Source of the DNA: Bailinhaonella thermotolerans
GTDB lineage: Bacteria; Actinomycetota; Actinomycetes; Streptosporangiales; Streptosporangiaceae
DNA: 64,000 nucleotides
Reading direction: 5' to 3'
NCBI RefSeq assembly: GCF_003594875.1
Contig: NZ_QZEY01000005.1
Span: 124,001-188,000 of the forward strand
The position numbers and the translations under genes were made by a program. This document shows, piece after piece, positions 50,198 to 58,327 of the stretch. The first letter of the stretch is position 1. The number at the start of each line of letters is the position of its first letter. The notes beneath the pieces were generated by a model. It made no database searches. It worked only from the letters and a program-made list of their open reading frames with translations, and was not told the origin of the DNA.

Positions 50198-51251
50198 GCA
50201 GGGGACGGGCGACCCAGTAGTGCGCCTCGCCGCGGTCCACGCTCGCGCGCACGATCAGGAACTCCCGCAGGGCGCGCCCGTGGTAGCGGTGGCCGGGCGT
50301 GGGGTCGCCGGGTGCGGGGTCGTCGATGAGCGCCAGCCAGTGGTCGGGCGAGCCGCGGAAGGGCTGGAAGTAGCTGATCGTCCTCTCGCCGCGGACCGTC
50401 GCCCGGTCGGCGACCATGTGCTCCGCCCGCCCCCGCACGGTGCGCCGGTACAGCACCCAGTCCACCTGGGCGGTGCCCTCCTCACCGGGGGTCAGCTCGC
50501 GCGGCTCGCCGGTCAGCTCGTCGGCGGGCTCCCCGCTCCCGGGGGGCCCGAAGACGATCAGCCGCTCGGACCGGAAGACCGCCGACTCCCGCCAGGCGGT
50601 CGTCCCCGTCGGGGTGAAGCGGGTGCGTCCCCACAGGTCGCGGAACGCGCCGAGCAGCTCGTCCACGGTGGGCAGCCCCTCGGCCGCCGAACCCTTCTCG
50701 ATCTTGGTGTGGTACGCGATCCGGTCGTCCTGGAAGAGCACGCGGCAGAGCTGGAACCGCCTGCCCGCCTTGGCGAACTCGCGGCAGGTCTCCTGGGCCT
50801 CGCCGCCCGGCCCGGTGTGGATGCCCGCGGCGTTGTGAAAGACCATGTCCTCGGGTGTGCCCGCGAAGACCGGCAGCGGGTTCTCGGTGACCGTCCCGTC
50901 CGGCTCGGTCACCCGCTCGATCACGTTGTACTCGGTCCTGCCGTGGACCTGCCGGGACATGATCCGCAGCGTCACCGGCTTCAGGTCGCCGACCCGTTCC
51001 GGCCGCCCGGTGAACTCGTCGGAGCCCGCCGCGAAGCCGTACTGCTCGACGCGCTCCCATTCCGACACCGGGTTCCAGCGCCCGAGGCCGTACCGGTCCT
51101 TGGCGTGCCTGCCCCAGTCGTCCCGGAAGTGGTTCATCACCTCCTCGGTCGCGGGCAGGGGCTCCCCGGCCGCGGCCCCGGGGAGCGCGAACGCGAGCAC
51201 GGTGACGAGCAGCGCCGGCACGACCGTGAGCAGGCGCCTTCCGTACGACAT
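50184..51251 (-). CDS. Secreted protein of unknown function
   Basis: 355 residues with a signal peptide (RRLLTVVPALLVTVLAFALPGAAAG). The mature part has two cysteines close together (ETCREFAKAGRRFQLC) and alternating strand-like segments with many aromatic residues (YNVIERVTEPDGTVTENPLP; WVLYRRTVRGRAEHMVADRATVRGERTISYF). No catalytic motif is evident. GGAGG precedes ATG 51251. The gene's stop lies within a 21-base repeat. The family was not recognised. Confidence 0.75.
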   Translation of the reverse strand: MSYGRRLLTVVPALLVTVLAFALPGAAAGEPLPATEEVMNHFRDDWGRHAKDRYGLGRWNPVSEWERVEQYGFAAGSDEFTGRPERVGDLKPVTLRIMSRQVHGRTEYNVIERVTEPDGTVTENPLPVFAGTPEDMVFHNAAGIHTGPGGEAQETCREFAKAGRRFQLCRVLFQDDRIAYHTKIEKGSAAEGLPTVDELLGAFRDLWGRTRFTPTGTTAWRESAVFRSERLIVFGPPGSGEPADELTGEPRELTPGEEGTAQVDWVLYRRTVRGRAEHMVADRATVRGERTISYFQPFRGSPDHWLALIDDPAPGDPTPGHRYHGRALREFLIVRASVDRGEAHYWVARPLPAGM

Positions 51252-51381
51252 GAGAAGACCTCCGGTTCTGGCGGAACCCCGGCGCGCGGCCGGGATCTCC
51301 CTTCCACCGGAGAACACGGATCCCGGGCGGGGCGGGTTCGGCGGCCGCGACCGCCGGGCCCGCCCTCGGCCCGGGTGCGGC

Positions 51382-52836
51382 TCAGGCCGGGCGGCCGTTC
51401 ACCCTGCGCGGCACGCCGGTCGCGTCGTCGCGCAGCTCGGGCGGGAGCAGCGCGTGCGGGACCGACTGGTAGGTGACCGGGCGGAGCCAGCGGCGGATCG
51501 CGCCCGCGCCGACGGAGGTGTGCCCGGCGTCGGTGGTCGCGGGGTACGGCCCGCCGTGGGTCATCGCCCAGGAGACCGCGACCCCGGTCGGGTAGCCGTT
51601 CCACACCAGCCGCCCGGACCGGCCGAGGAGGGCCCGCGTCAGCCGTACGGCCGTGTCCGACTCGTGGTCCTCGGCGTGGACGGTGGCCACCAGGGCCGGC
51701 CGCAGTCCGGACAGCGCCTCCAGGAGCCCGTCGACGGAGGCGTACTCCACGATCACGGCGTACGGTCCGAAGACCTCGTCCGCCGGGATCTCCCCGCCCG
51801 CGGGGACCCTGGTGATCGTGGCGCCGCAGACGTCGGCCGCCGGGTCGTCCTCGGCGAGCAGCACGCCTGCGGCGCGGGACGCGGCCTCACGGTAGGCGTC
51901 GCGGATCGCGCCGGTCAGGAGGCGGCCGGGGGTCAGCTCGCGCGCCCGGGCCACGAGGGCGTCCACCAGGCGTTCCCCGTCCGCGCCCGCGGGCACGAAG
52001 ATCAGGCCGGGCTTGGTGCAGAACTGGCCCATGCCGAGCGTCACGCTGTCGGCCGCGCCGCGCCCGATCTCCTCCGCGCGCGCCGCCGCCGCGCCGGGCG
52101 TGACGACCAGCGGGTTCACGCTGCCCAGCTCGCCGTAGAACGGAATCGGCTCGGGGCGCGTCGCCGCCAGCTCGTACAGCGCCCGCCCGCCCCGCTCGGA
52201 CCCGGTGAACCCGACCGCCGTGATCCGCGGATCGGTGACCAGCGCCGCGCCCGCCTCGAACCCCTCCACCAGCGAGAACGCCCCGGCCGGGCCGCCGGCG
52301 CGCGCGATCCCCCGCTCGATGGCGGCCGCCGCCAGCCGCGAGGTCTCCGGATGCGCGGGGTGCGCCTTCACCACGACGGGGCACCCGGCGGCCAGCGCCG
52401 AGGCGGTGTCCCCGCCGGGCACGCTGAACGCCAGCGGGAAGTTGGACGCCCCGAACACCGCCACCGGCCCCCGTGGCACCAGCATCCTCCGCAGATCCGG
52501 CCGGGGCGCGGGCACGGCGTCCGCGTCGGCGTGGTCGATGGCGACCTCCAGGTACGCCCCGTCCCGGATCACCTCGCCGAAGAACCGGAGCTGGAAGCAC
52601 GTCCGCGCCAGCTCCCCGGTGAGCCGGCCGGTCCCGAGCCCGGTCTCCCGGTCCGCGACCGCGACGATCTCCTCCCCGACCGCCTCCAGCTCCTCGGCGA
52701 CCAGCCCGAGCAAGGCCGCGCGCCCCTCCCGGCCCATCCCCTCAAGCTCGCCCGCGGCCCCCACGGCCCGCCGTACGGCCTCAGCCACCTCGCCGACCCC
52801 GGCCACCGCAACGCTTCCCTGTGACATATCACCCAT
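51382..52836 (-). CDS. NADP-dependent aldehyde dehydrogenase (ketoglutaric semialdehyde type)
   Basis: A 484-residue aldehyde dehydrogenase: VPRGPVAVFGASNFPLAFSVPGGDTASALAAGCPVVVKAHPAHPETS (cofactor region), GFTGSERGGRAL, the general-base glutamate in FYGELGSVNPLVV, and the nucleophile in GMGQFCTKPGLIF (cysteine). These variants are typical of 2,5-dioxopentanoate/alpha-ketoglutaric semialdehyde dehydrogenases, which end pentose or uronate pathways. None of the other pathway genes is nearby. ATG 52836 has GGGAGG upstream and lies 25 bases after the DUF4037 gene. Confidence 0.92.
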   Translation of the reverse strand: MGDMSQGSVAVAGVGEVAEAVRRAVGAAGELEGMGREGRAALLGLVAEELEAVGEEIVAVADRETGLGTGRLTGELARTCFQLRFFGEVIRDGAYLEVAIDHADADAVPAPRPDLRRMLVPRGPVAVFGASNFPLAFSVPGGDTASALAAGCPVVVKAHPAHPETSRLAAAAIERGIARAGGPAGAFSLVEGFEAGAALVTDPRITAVGFTGSERGGRALYELAATRPEPIPFYGELGSVNPLVVTPGAAAARAEEIGRGAADSVTLGMGQFCTKPGLIFVPAGADGERLVDALVARARELTPGRLLTGAIRDAYREAASRAAGVLLAEDDPAADVCGATITRVPAGGEIPADEVFGPYAVIVEYASVDGLLEALSGLRPALVATVHAEDHESDTAVRLTRALLGRSGRLVWNGYPTGVAVSWAMTHGGPYPATTDAGHTSVGAGAIRRWLRPVTYQSVPHALLPPELRDDATGVPRRVNGRPA

Positions 52837-52861
52837 GACACAAGATCCTCCCGCGCCCCCC

Positions 52862-53695
52862 TCATTCGCGCCAGAGGGCGAGGGTCTCGGTGGCCAGGCG
52901 GCGGAGGTGGGTGCGTTGCTCCGCCAGGAGGGCCGGGGTGGGGTCGGCGGCGGGGAAGGCCAGCCGGGCCAGGGTGGCGGGGAGGTCCCGGGGCGCGCGG
53001 CGGAAGGCGGCGGCGTGGGCGATGGCGCGCTTGTCACCGGGGAAGGGGGTCTCGTTGATCGCGTAGAGGAGCTGGAGGAGGTTGTGGATGGTGGCCAGGA
53101 CTATCGACTGGGTGTAGACCACGTCGGCCCGGCGGATCGCCGAGTCGTAGTGGGGGTTGTCCAGCCAGAGGGTGGCCAGGGGCGCGTGGCGGGCCACGAT
53201 CGCCTCACGCAGGGCCGGGGGGTACGCCGCGGCCCGGGAGCGCCAGGTCTCCAGCAGGCCGTCGGGGTCGTGGAGGGGATGACAGGAGGCCAGGTCGGCG
53301 AGCGCGGCGTGGTTGTAGAAGAAGCCGCCGGGACACCAGGGCATGGGGGTGGCGACGACCTCGCCCCGCTCGCACTCGGCGAGGGTGGACTCGATGAGGG
53401 GGACGGTGCGGACGGTCGTCTCCACGAGGAGACCGCCGGCGCGGAAGTCGATGTTTGTGCCCCAGAGGTGGTTCGCGGCGCCGCCGATGGCGATGTCGGC
53501 GTCGGCGATGGAGGCGAGGGCGGCGCGGATCTCGGCGGGTGAGGCGACCGCTTCGGCGAACAGGTAGAGGTCCAGGTCGGAGTGTTCGTCGGCGGCGCGT
53601 TTGGCGTGGGAGCCGCCGAGGGCGGCGGCGTGGGGGCCCTTGAGGATCCGCAGGAGAGAGGGGAGCAGACGCTCGGCGGCGAGGGGGACGGCCAT
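52862..53695 (-). CDS. Nucleotidyltransferase-fold protein (DUF4037 type)
   Basis: 277 residues. The nucleotidyltransferase motif is seen as ALGGSHAKRAADEHSDLDLYLFAE (GGS...SDLDL), with two aspartates of the metal site. The helical C-terminal half (YTQSIVLATIHNLLQLLYAINETPFPGDKRAI) resembles DUF4037, a domain seen with polymerase-beta-like transferases. Antibiotic adenylylation or a toxin-like role is possible but unsupported. It lies directly upstream of the aldehyde dehydrogenase gene on the same strand. Confidence 0.85.
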   Translation of the reverse strand: MAVPLAAERLLPSLLRILKGPHAAALGGSHAKRAADEHSDLDLYLFAEAVASPAEIRAALASIADADIAIGGAANHLWGTNIDFRAGGLLVETTVRTVPLIESTLAECERGEVVATPMPWCPGGFFYNHAALADLASCHPLHDPDGLLETWRSRAAAYPPALREAIVARHAPLATLWLDNPHYDSAIRRADVVYTQSIVLATIHNLLQLLYAINETPFPGDKRAIAHAAAFRRAPRDLPATLARLAFPAADPTPALLAEQRTHLRRLATETLALWRE

Positions 53696-53769
53696 CCGGA
53701 GATTATGGGGGTGGGGGGAGACGCCGCGCCGATGGGTTCGGCGAGGCGATCAGGACTACCTGGACCGGC

Positions 53770-54087
53770 CTACTTGAACGGGGGCAGGTAGTGGTGGTGA
53801 CGCGGCTTGGTCCAGTGCGTCTTCTTGATGTCGGTCTTCTTGGACCAGTACTTGCCCCAGAAGCCGTTGCCCTTGAACGGGCCCCAGTAGGCGTGCGGCC
53901 CGATGTGGGTCGAGCAGGCGTACGCGACCGTGTAGTTGCAGTTGCCCACCACGGCCGAGCTGGCGCTGACGGTCAGGCTGGTGCTGGGGAAGTCGTCGTC
54001 GTCATCCGCGTGGGCGGCAGCGGCGCCACCGAGCGCCAGAGCGCCGGCGGCGGTCGCGGTGACCAGTGCCTTCGCGATCGTTCGCAT
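53770..54087 (-). CDS. Small secreted basic/aromatic protein
   Basis: 105 residues with a clear signal peptide (IAKALVTATAAGALALGGAA, cleavage after AHA). The mature ~77 residues start with five aspartates, have one likely disulfide pair (Cys50, Cys58), and end in a Lys/His/Trp/Gly-rich tail (KGNGFWGKYWSKKTDIKKTH; RHHHYLPPFK). GAGAGG precedes the ATG. It could be a cell-surface or antimicrobial protein; there is no direct evidence and no family is recognised. Confidence 0.75.
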   Translation of the reverse strand: MRTIAKALVTATAAGALALGGAAAAHADDDDDFPSTSLTVSASSAVVGNCNYTVAYACSTHIGPHAYWGPFKGNGFWGKYWSKKTDIKKTHWTKPRHHHYLPPFK

Positions 54088-54178
54088 TGGTCGATCCTCT
54101 CTCTCGAACGAAGTGCACGATGTGCAACGACCGCACTACCCTCCGCTTTTCCGGATGTAACTTCCGAAATTCCGGACA

Positions 54179-54198
54179 GTAACCTTTATACTGGTTAC
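54179..54198 (+). promoter_or_regulatory. Leaderless promoter embedded in an inverted repeat
   Basis: GTAACC and GGTTAC flank TTTATACT. The TATACT at 54187-54192 is a near-ideal -10, only 6 bases before ATG 54199, so the mRNA is probably leaderless. TTCCGGATGTAAC and TTCCGGACAGTAAC form direct repeats just upstream (about 54149-54183). Confidence 0.65.
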
Positions 54199-54792
54199 AT
54201 GGCCGACGGGATCACGATGCGTCCTTCCGACGGCGCGCCGTGGGTTTTCGATCCCGGAGCGCTGTGCCTGGAACTCCTGCTCACCGGGGGTCCGGGACCG
54301 CTCGGGCGCTACGAGTCCCTGCGTGAGCCCGGCGGTCTGGCGCGCTGGGCGGCCGCGTCCCGGCTCCGGCTCGACCCCGCGAGCGTCCACTGCGGGCGGG
54401 ACGAACCGGCGCGAGCCGTACGGCTGCGCAACGCGCTCTGGCGGATCATGCGGAACGTCGCCCGCGGCCGGCCGTACCAGGATCGGGACGCGGAGGTCGT
54501 GAACGCCGCCGCGGCCGAGCCGCCGATCGTCCCGCGGCTCGTCGAGGGCCGCCGTGAGTGGGCCGCCCCGGTCACCGGCACGCAACTCGTCTCGGCGGTC
54601 GCCCGCGACGCGGTGAGCCTGCTGACCGGGCCGCACGCGGGCCGCGTCCACGAGTGCGGCGGCGCGGACTGCCACCTGATCTTCGTTGACACATCCCCCT
54701 CCGGTCGGCGGCGCTGGTGCTCCATGGAGCGCTGCGGCAACCGGAACAAGGTCCGGGCCCTGCGCGCCCGGCAGAAGGAGGCGACGGCATGA
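54199..54792 (+). CDS. CGNR zinc-finger transcriptional regulator
   Basis: A 197-residue ABATE/CGNR protein. The N-terminal ABATE-like domain (FDPGALCLELLLTGGPGPLGRYESLREPGGLARWAAAS) is thought to sense small ligands. The C-terminal zinc finger reads HECGGADCHLIFVDTSPSGRRRWCSMERCGNRNKV, with four cysteines and the CGNR signature. No ribosome site precedes ATG 54199; a -10 lies 6 bases upstream, indicating leaderless translation. It is coupled (ATGA) to an SRPBCC protein. Confidence 0.93.
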   Translation: MADGITMRPSDGAPWVFDPGALCLELLLTGGPGPLGRYESLREPGGLARWAAASRLRLDPASVHCGRDEPARAVRLRNALWRIMRNVARGRPYQDRDAEVVNAAAAEPPIVPRLVEGRREWAAPVTGTQLVSAVARDAVSLLTGPHAGRVHECGGADCHLIFVDTSPSGRRRWCSMERCGNRNKVRALRARQKEATA

Positions 54793-55199
54793 CGGTGGGC
54801 GAGACGAAGGACGCCGGCTTCCAGATCGGGGTCTCCAGGACCCTCCCGCACCCCCGCGAGCGCGTCTGGGACTTCGTCGTCAGCCCCGAGGGCCTGGCGC
54901 TGTGGCTGGGCGACCTGGGCGACGCCGTACGGCTGACGCCCGGCAAGGGCGCGCGGTACACCACCGCCGGCGGCACCACGGGCGAGGTCCGCAGCTTCCG
55001 GGAGTACGACCGGGTCCGGCTCACCTGGCGCCCCCGGGACTGGGACCACGACACCACGGTCCAGGTCGCGGTGAGCGGCGACGGCGGCAAGACCGTGCTC
55101 CGGTTCCATCAGGAGTGGCTCGCCGACGCCGGAGAGCGGTCCCAACAGCGGGAACACTGGCGCGCGGCGATGGACCGGGTGACCGCCGCGCTCGGGTGA
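54789..55199 (+). CDS. SRPBCC/AHSA1-domain protein
   Basis: 136 residues. Start-like fold: FQIGVSRTLPHPRERVWDFVVSPEGLALWLGDLG, GEVRSFREYDRVRLTWRPRDWDHDTTVQVAVS and a C-terminal helix REHWRAAMDRVTAALG, the AHSA1 pattern. It likely binds a hydrophobic ligand. The ATG overlaps the CGNR gene's stop, with GGAGG inside that gene. ABATE/CGNR regulators with such neighbours may form small ligand-response units; this is inference. Confidence 0.9.
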   Translation: MTVGETKDAGFQIGVSRTLPHPRERVWDFVVSPEGLALWLGDLGDAVRLTPGKGARYTTAGGTTGEVRSFREYDRVRLTWRPRDWDHDTTVQVAVSGDGGKTVLRFHQEWLADAGERSQQREHWRAAMDRVTAALG

Positions 55200-55236
55200 G
55201 TGCATCAGGCGCCGTTCTCCGGGTAAGAGGCGGCGC

Positions 55237-55758
55237 ATGAGCGAGCTCATCGAGAGCATGCGCGAGGAACAGCGGCGGTACGAGGACGGCCAGCACCGGC
55301 CGCTCAAGTCATACGCCGCCGTGATGGGCCTGTACGGCGCCGCCGTCGCCGGGCTCGTCGCGCTCGGCAGGGTCACCGGCCGCCGCCTGCCGGAGGCCGT
55401 ACGCCCGCTGGACATCGCGCTGATGGCGATCACCACCCACAAGCTCGCCCGCATGATCGCCAAGGACCCGGTGACCAGCCCGATCCGCGCGCCGTTCACG
55501 CGCTACAAGGGCGTCTCCGGGCCCTCGGAGCTGACCGAGGAGGTGCGCGGCACCGGCGCCCGCAAGGCGGTCGGCGAGCTCCTGACCTGCCCCTTCTGCA
55601 CCGCCCAGTGGGTCGCGACCGGATACGCCGCGGGGCTCGTGTTCGCCCCCCGGTTCACGCGCGTGGCCGGGACCACGATGACCGCGGTCGCCGCCGCCGA
55701 CTGGCTGCAGCTCGTCTACAAGAGGCTGCTGATCCAGGCCGACGAGACGTCCGGCTAA
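55237..55758 (+). CDS. DUF1360 family membrane protein
   Basis: 173 residues. It has DUF1360 hallmarks: [65 protein letters not shown] (CPFCxxxW), and two to three membrane segments. Related to sporulation protein YjcM-like families of unknown role. It lies 11 bases before pyrD, likely one transcript. Confidence 0.9.
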   Translation: MSELIESMREEQRRYEDGQHRPLKSYAAVMGLYGAAVAGLVALGRVTGRRLPEAVRPLDIALMAITTHKLARMIAKDPVTSPIRAPFTRYKGVSGPSELTEEVRGTGARKAVGELLTCPFCTAQWVATGYAAGLVFAPRFTRVAGTTMTAVAAADWLQLVYKRLLIQADETSG

Positions 55759-55769
55759 CCTGGGCGACG

Positions 55770-56849
55770 ATGTACGACGTCCTCTTCTCCAGGTTCCTGC
55801 GGCACCTCCCCGCCGAGACGGCGCACCACCTGAGCTTCGCGCTCCTGCGGCTCGCCGTGCTCGTGCCGGGGCTGCGCGCGCTCGCCCGCCGGCTGCTCGC
55901 CCCGCACGCTCCCGAGCTGCGGGTGCGCGCGCTCGGCCGCGAGTTCCCCGGCCCGCTGGGCCTGGCGGCGGGGTTCGACAAGGACGCGACCGGCTACGAG
56001 GCGCTGGGCGCGCTCGGGTTCGGCCACGTCGAGATCGGCACGGTGACCGCCAAGCCGCAGCCCGGAAATCCCCGGCCCCGGCTGTTCCGGCTGGTCGCGG
56101 ATCGGGCGATCGTCAACCGGATGGGCTTCAACAACCACGGCGCGGCCGCCGCCGCCCGCCGGCTGGCCCGCCGCCGCGGTGACGTGATCGTGGGCGTGAA
56201 CATCGGCAAGTCCAAGGTCGTGCCGGAGGCCGACGCCGCGACCGACTACGCGCTGAGCGCCCGGCGCCTCGCGGGCGTCGCCGACTACATGGTCGTCAAC
56301 GTCAGCTCGCCCAACACGCCGGGCCTGCGGAACCTCCAGGCGGTGGACCGGCTCCGGCCGCTGCTCACCGCCGTGCTCGACGCCACCGAGCGCCGGGTGC
56401 CGCTGCTCGTCAAGATCGCCCCGGACCTGGCGGACGAGGACATCGACGCCGTGGCCGACCTGGCCCTGGAGCTGGGCCTGGACGGCGTCATCGCGACCAA
56501 CACCACGATCTCCAGGACGGGCCTGCGCAGCGGCGCCTACGCCGTGGACGCGGCGGGGATCGGCGGCCTGTCCGGCGCCCCGCTCAAGGAGCGCTCCCTG
56601 GAGGTGCTGCGCCGCCTGCGCGCCCGCGCCGGGGACCGCCTCGTCCTGATCTCCGTCGGCGGCGTCGAGACCGCCGACGACGTCTGGGAGCGGCTGCGCG
56701 CCGGGGCCACGCTGGTCCAGGGCTACACCGCGTTCATCTACCGCGGCCCCTTCTGGCCGGCCAGGGTCCACCGCGACCTCGCCGCCCGCCTGCGCCGCGA
56801 GGGCCACGCCAAGCTGACCGAGATCATCGGCGCCGGCACGGCCTCCTGA
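55770..56849 (+). CDS. pyrD: Dihydroorotate dehydrogenase (quinone), class 2
   Basis: A 359-residue class 2 DHODH that oxidises dihydroorotate to orotate in pyrimidine synthesis, using FMN and quinone at the membrane. The N-terminal helical extension ([22 protein letters not shown]) marks class 2. FMN/substrate motifs: [34 protein letters not shown] (catalytic serine region), [23 protein letters not shown] and [11 protein letters not shown]. Length is standard. Confidence 0.97.
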   Translation: MYDVLFSRFLRHLPAETAHHLSFALLRLAVLVPGLRALARRLLAPHAPELRVRALGREFPGPLGLAAGFDKDATGYEALGALGFGHVEIGTVTAKPQPGNPRPRLFRLVADRAIVNRMGFNNHGAAAAARRLARRRGDVIVGVNIGKSKVVPEADAATDYALSARRLAGVADYMVVNVSSPNTPGLRNLQAVDRLRPLLTAVLDATERRVPLLVKIAPDLADEDIDAVADLALELGLDGVIATNTTISRTGLRSGAYAVDAAGIGGLSGAPLKERSLEVLRRLRARAGDRLVLISVGGVETADDVWERLRAGATLVQGYTAFIYRGPFWPARVHRDLAARLRREGHAKLTEIIGAGTAS

Positions 56850-57001
56850 CCCCACGCCGTACGGCGGAGCGCCCGCCAGCCGCGGCGTCACCCGCCCGGC
56901 CGTACGGCCACCGGCCGGGGGCGCGAGCCGTACGCCGGTGAGACACCGGGGGGCGCGAGCCGTACGCCCGCGAGAGGGGGTGCCGCGATCGGCGGGGGCG
57001 G

Positions 57002-57676
57002 TCAGCCGCAGCCGGCGGGGCCGCGCTGGTAGCCCTCCGCGAAGGCGCTCTGGCGCTGCTCGAACGTGCCGTGCAGGTCCGGCCGCCACCAGGTCTCCTC
57101 GGGGTCCCCCGCGGCGGCGAAGTTCTTGATGATCTCCTGCTCGTCGCCGGGCTCGGGGTTGACGAAGCCGTACCTGACGATGCCGGCCAGCGCCGCGCCC
57201 GCGTAGCAGTCCGCCTGGAGCTCCAGCTCCTTGGTGTGCCGGTAGTCGGTGATGAGCTGGGCCTGCACCGCGTGCCCGATCTCGTGCGGGATCACGACGT
57301 AGACGGCCGAGTCGCCGATCTGGTCGTACATCCCCCGCAGCCAGTTCTCGTCGTAGGCGATGAAGTGCTCGACGGGACAGTAGAAGGCGTTGTCGGGCAC
57401 GGCGGGCTCGCCCCCGCACGGGGGACCGCCCTTGCCGGGGTACGCGATGAAGTCGCGGATCGGCCGGTACCGCCGGTCGGTCGCCGCGAACTCCCGCTCC
57501 CAGAACCGCTCGGTCCAGGCCCGGACGTTCGCGACCTCGGTCTCGAAGGTCTCCTGCGCGCCCTGGCCCGGCGGCGACGCCCCGTCGCGGCCCGCCGTAC
57601 AGGACGCGAGCAGCGGGACGAGGAGGAGCAGGGCCACCAGGAACCGGCGCACACCTCCACCATGGGACGGCTTCAC
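57002..57676 (-). CDS. Neutral zinc metallopeptidase-like lipoprotein
   Basis: 224 residues. Lipoprotein signal (RRFLVALLLLVPLLASC, Cys of the LASC lipobox). The catalytic core has VVIPHEIGHAVQAQL (HExxH) and the downstream LQADCYAGAAL, the third-ligand region of the YpfJ/neutral zinc peptidase family. Five further cysteines lie in the exported part. The GTG start at 57676 overlaps the stop of the DUF1349 gene; an internal GTG at 57652 would give a more usual signal length. Confidence 0.9.
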   Translation of the reverse strand: MKPSHGGGVRRFLVALLLLVPLLASCTAGRDGASPPGQGAQETFETEVANVRAWTERFWEREFAATDRRYRPIRDFIAYPGKGGPPCGGEPAVPDNAFYCPVEHFIAYDENWLRGMYDQIGDSAVYVVIPHEIGHAVQAQLITDYRHTKELELQADCYAGAALAGIVRYGFVNPEPGDEQEIIKNFAAAGDPEETWWRPDLHGTFEQRQSAFAEGYQRGPAGCG

Positions 57677-58218
57677 ACCGCCGTCCAGTCGTCCACCCGC
57701 AGGTCCTCGAACGTCACGGGGAAGCCGTCGCCGTCAGGGGCGGCGCACATCGCCCCGGCGAACGCGGGCACGCCCGGCGGCAGGTAGGCCAGGCGCAGCG
57801 TCTCGAAGGCCGAACCGTCCGGCGACCAGCTCATCTCCACCGTGTCGCCGCGCCGGGACATGCGGAACCAGAGCTCCTCCACGCCGTCCGGCGCGGGCGT
57901 GGTGGACCAGTCGGAGAACTCCCGCGTCACCACGGCGCTCAGCAGCAGGCGGCGGTCGACGTACTCCACGCCGAACTTGATCCAGTTCTCGGCGTCCACC
58001 CGGAGCATGAGCCCGCCCTGGTCGTACAGGTCGCGGTAGTCGCCGCGCAGCCGTACGGACAGGTCGGCGTCCCCCGCGACCGTCCGCCCGAAGACGTGAC
58101 CCGTGTCCCGGACGAACCCGTAATGCGTCGTGCGCCAGAAGTCGCTGCGCGCGTCGGGCACCACGTCGAGACGCTTCGCGTCGCCGGTCCATTCACGCGG
58201 TTCGTTCCACCACTCCAT
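57673..58218 (-). CDS. DUF1349 (concanavalin-like) protein
   Basis: 181 residues of beta-sandwich type: EWWNEPREWTGDAKRLDVVPDARSDFWRTTHYGFVRDTGHVFGR, DQGGLMLRVDAENWIKFGVEYVDRRLLLSAVVTREFSDWS and the C-terminal VTFEDLRVDDW, matching DUF1349, a regulation-associated concanavalin-like family with possible carbohydrate binding. No signal peptide; cytoplasmic. No strong ribosome site; a GTG at 58224 is an alternative start. Confidence 0.88.
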   Translation of the reverse strand: MEWWNEPREWTGDAKRLDVVPDARSDFWRTTHYGFVRDTGHVFGRTVAGDADLSVRLRGDYRDLYDQGGLMLRVDAENWIKFGVEYVDRRLLLSAVVTREFSDWSTTPAPDGVEELWFRMSRRGDTVEMSWSPDGSAFETLRLAYLPPGVPAFAGAMCAAPDGDGFPVTFEDLRVDDWTAV

Positions 58219-58327
58219 GGTCACGAATCTATCCGTCATCACTACACGAAACGCCCGCGCGATCGGGTCCCCGTAGACATACTGGACGCCAGGGCCGTCG
58301 TCTCGGCGCAGAGAGGTGGGGGCGCGT

